From the NCBI GenBank assembly GCA_016302215.1, contig JAEDNZ010000083.1, forward strand, positions 1-8,143: a stretch of 8,143 nucleotides of DNA. The letters are read 5' to 3'. The translations under genes and the position numbers were made by a program. A model generated the notes under the pieces. That model was given only the letters and a program-made list of their open reading frames with translations, did not search any database and was not told the DNA's origin. Source of the stretch: Muribaculaceae bacterium. Lineage in GTDB: Bacteria > Bacteroidota > Bacteroidia > Bacteroidales > Muribaculaceae. This document shows positions 6,974-8,143 of the stretch, piece by piece (the stretch's first letter is position 1; every line of letters begins with the position of its first letter).

Positions 6974-7465
6974 ATGAATAATATAAAGATTGCTATTCTG
7001 GCCTTCGGAGCCGCCGTGATGCTCAGTGCTTGCGGCTCCAAGACTCCGGCTGCGCCCGCCAACGAGGGCGACGCCATCAAGGCAAAGGTCGAGGCAACTA
7101 CCAATCCCGACAGCCTCAAGGCCTATGCCGAGGAGGCCATTGCCTATGCCGATAAGCTCGCCGCTGAAGGCAAGTATGACGAGGCTGCCTCTTTCATGCA
7201 GCAATTCGTCGAGAAGGTGCAGGCTCAAAACCCCGACGTCGCTGCTTTCGTGTCGGGCGCTTGCGGAGCTGCAAATCAGATGGTAAGCCTCGCTGCCGAT
7301 TCTGTCATGAGCTCTCTTGACGAATGTACCGGCGACTGTGCCTCTTGCGGCAAGTGCGAGGGCAAAGAGGCCATCGAAAATGCCAAAGCAGCCCTACAGG
7401 CCGCTGACGACGCCGTCAAGGCTGCCAACGATGCCGCAAAGGCAATCGAAAATCTCAAGAAATAA
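6974..7465 (+). CDS. Small Ala-rich lipoprotein with a CxxxCxxCxxC loop, function unknown
   Basis: I do not recognise this 163-residue protein as a named family. It has a lipoprotein signal peptide: a short charged N-terminus, a hydrophobic stretch (about 6-17), and a lipobox LSAC with the lipidated Cys at 20. The residues after Cys20 (GSKTPAAPAN) lack the acidic cluster that marks surface export in several Bacteroidota, so a periplasm-facing anchor is more likely (inference). The mature part is Ala-, Lys- and Glu-rich and almost wholly helical in character: about 31-95, then 130-163 as a heptad-like tail. Between these lies a Cys cluster, Cys118, 122, 125 and 128 (CTGDCASCGKC), with one more Cys at 97. 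Such a cluster could bind a metal or iron-sulfur centre or form disulfides. The gene begins 11 bp after alaS with no promoter motif seen, so it is probably transcribed with it, and a strong terminator follows. Confidence 0.85.
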   Translation: MNNIKIAILAFGAAVMLSACGSKTPAAPANEGDAIKAKVEATTNPDSLKAYAEEAIAYADKLAAEGKYDEAASFMQQFVEKVQAQNPDVAAFVSGACGAANQMVSLAADSVMSSLDECTGDCASCGKCEGKEAIENAKAALQAADDAVKAANDAAKAIENLKK

Positions 7466-7493
7466 GTAGCTAATACTTCCCGCTATTCACAAC

Positions 7494-7524
7494 AATGGCG
7501 CCCATTATGCGGGGCGCCATTCTT
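7494..7524 (+). terminator. Intrinsic terminator after the alaS - lipoprotein unit
   Basis: A perfect 10-bp GC-rich stem is formed by AATGGCGCCC (7494-7503) and GGGCGCCATT (7512-7521), with an 8-nt loop, followed by a moderately T-rich stretch (TCTTATTAT). It lies 29 bp past the lipoprotein stop. On the minus strand it also lies just past the stop of the convergent GldB-like gene (stop at 7551-7553) and could end that transcript too, although the tail there has fewer T residues. Confidence 0.85.
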
Positions 7525-7550
7525 ATTATCCAATTAGCCTAATCCCAGCA

Positions 7551-8143
7551 TCACGGCTGATAGTCAGCCTCGCCGATGACCTTTGCAGCATCGGCATAAA
7601 ATGCCGGCGTGAGCACATCGAGCAGCGTGGCCTCCGGGTGACTCTTGAGGTAGGCTTTGACTATCTTATAGCCTATGTAGCGACCGGCGCGCCCGGGGGT
7701 GTATTCCGACAGCTCGCGCGTGAATGGCCCGGGGGCAAACAAGCTGCTTATGATGCGCGGATTAGTCGAATACACGAGCTTGCGACACACCATAGCGCGC
7801 CACAGCTCAGCCTCGTGCTGCTCCAGCCACTCATATTGCTCGGGCAGATAGCCCAACGCATGCGCCGCGTCGGCATCTGACACCAATCGCATCTTGGCCT
7901 CTATGAGAGCGCCCTCGCGCAGAAGCCGCGATGCCACATTGTCGTGCCGGCAGCTGTCCGGCGCGTGATAGCGCAGAGCCACGAGTGCCTCGGCGATATC
8001 GTAGGGCAGCATCGCCGGTGTCTTGGTGACGCGCTGATAGGCATCAAAGCCCATATAGCCGCGATAGTTCTCGCCCAGGTAGTGATTGAGGGCGATGCAG
8101 AAGGTGGAGTCCGTGGCAAACATCGTGGTGCCCGGCTTGCCGA
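7551..8143 (-). CDS. GldB-like (gliding-motility lipoprotein B family) protein, C-terminal part; 5' end beyond the window
   Basis: The frame is open to the window edge, and 196 codons plus the stop are visible. The family is usually about 320-340 residues, so the N-terminus, where a lipoprotein signal would be expected, is missing. An ATG at 8123 exists but is internal: the upstream codons read GKPGTT and continue the domain. Recognisable family segments are DSTFCIALNHYLG (11-23 of the visible part), a MLPYDIAEALVALRY stretch (44-58), the ELWRAMVCRKLVYSTNP segment (112-128) and the conserved end PGRAGRYIGYKIVKAYL (149-165). GldB is needed for gliding and type IX secretion-linked motility in flavobacteria, but homologues occur in non-gliding gut Bacteroidota, where their role is unclear. 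The family call rests on remembered pattern similarity rather than an alignment. The gene converges on the alaS unit, with the shared terminator between. Confidence 0.75.
   Translation of the reverse strand, partial: GKPGTTMFATDSTFCIALNHYLGENYRGYMGFDAYQRVTKTPAMLPYDIAEALVALRYHAPDSCRHDNVASRLLREGALIEAKMRLVSDADAAHALGYLPEQYEWLEQHEAELWRAMVCRKLVYSTNPRIISSLFAPGPFTRELSEYTPGRAGRYIGYKIVKAYLKSHPEATLLDVLTPAFYADAAKVIGEADYQP

Noticed and set aside
8121..8123. The ATG at 8123 as the start of the GldB-like gene
   Set aside because: The frame stays open to the window edge, and the visible part is only about 60 percent of the family length with no signal peptide, so the start lies outside.

Overview
The window is chromosomal, housekeeping-type DNA from a member of the Bacteroidota. 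It is most likely an order Bacteroidales gut bacterium with a GC-rich genome (Muribaculaceae-like); the family assignment is inference. The evidence is a single-chain PurL with its own amidotransferase domain, a PyrK/PyrD pair, an M23 peptidase with the N-terminus typical of Bacteroidales homologues, a GldB-like protein, and a promoter matching the Bacteroidota -33/-7 pattern (TTG, then TAnnTTTG). I see no tRNA, rRNA, CRISPR array, insertion sequence, integrase or phage gene, and base composition looks even across the genes.

Layout. Positions 1-2851 (+) hold the 3' part of purL, then pyrK and pyrD, which overlap by 7 bp. This is a compact nucleotide-synthesis group linking purine and pyrimidine pathways. 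Positions 2865-4179 (-) hold a small MerR-family regulator immediately downstream of a membrane-anchored M23 (LytM-type) peptidase, in the transcription order peptidase then regulator with 1 bp between them. This pair converges on pyrD with only 13 bp between. Positions 4180-4334 are a divergent control region with two predicted promoters facing each other, a perfect 7-bp inverted repeat and a flanking direct repeat. Positions 4335-7465 (+) hold full-length alaS, then after 11 bp a small unrecognised lipoprotein with a Cys-rich loop. A strong intrinsic terminator follows at about 7494-7524. Positions 7551-8143 (-) hold the C-terminal part of a GldB-like protein that runs off the window.

How the genes work together. 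PurL makes FGAM in purine synthesis; PyrK/PyrD form the NAD-linked dihydroorotate dehydrogenase of UMP synthesis; AlaRS charges tRNA-Ala; the M23 protein probably trims or regulates peptidoglycan. The region is mostly ordinary. The points most worth a second look are the CxxxCxxCxxC lipoprotein placed behind alaS and the compact arrangement of the alaS/M23 control region. I found no convincing new multi-gene system.
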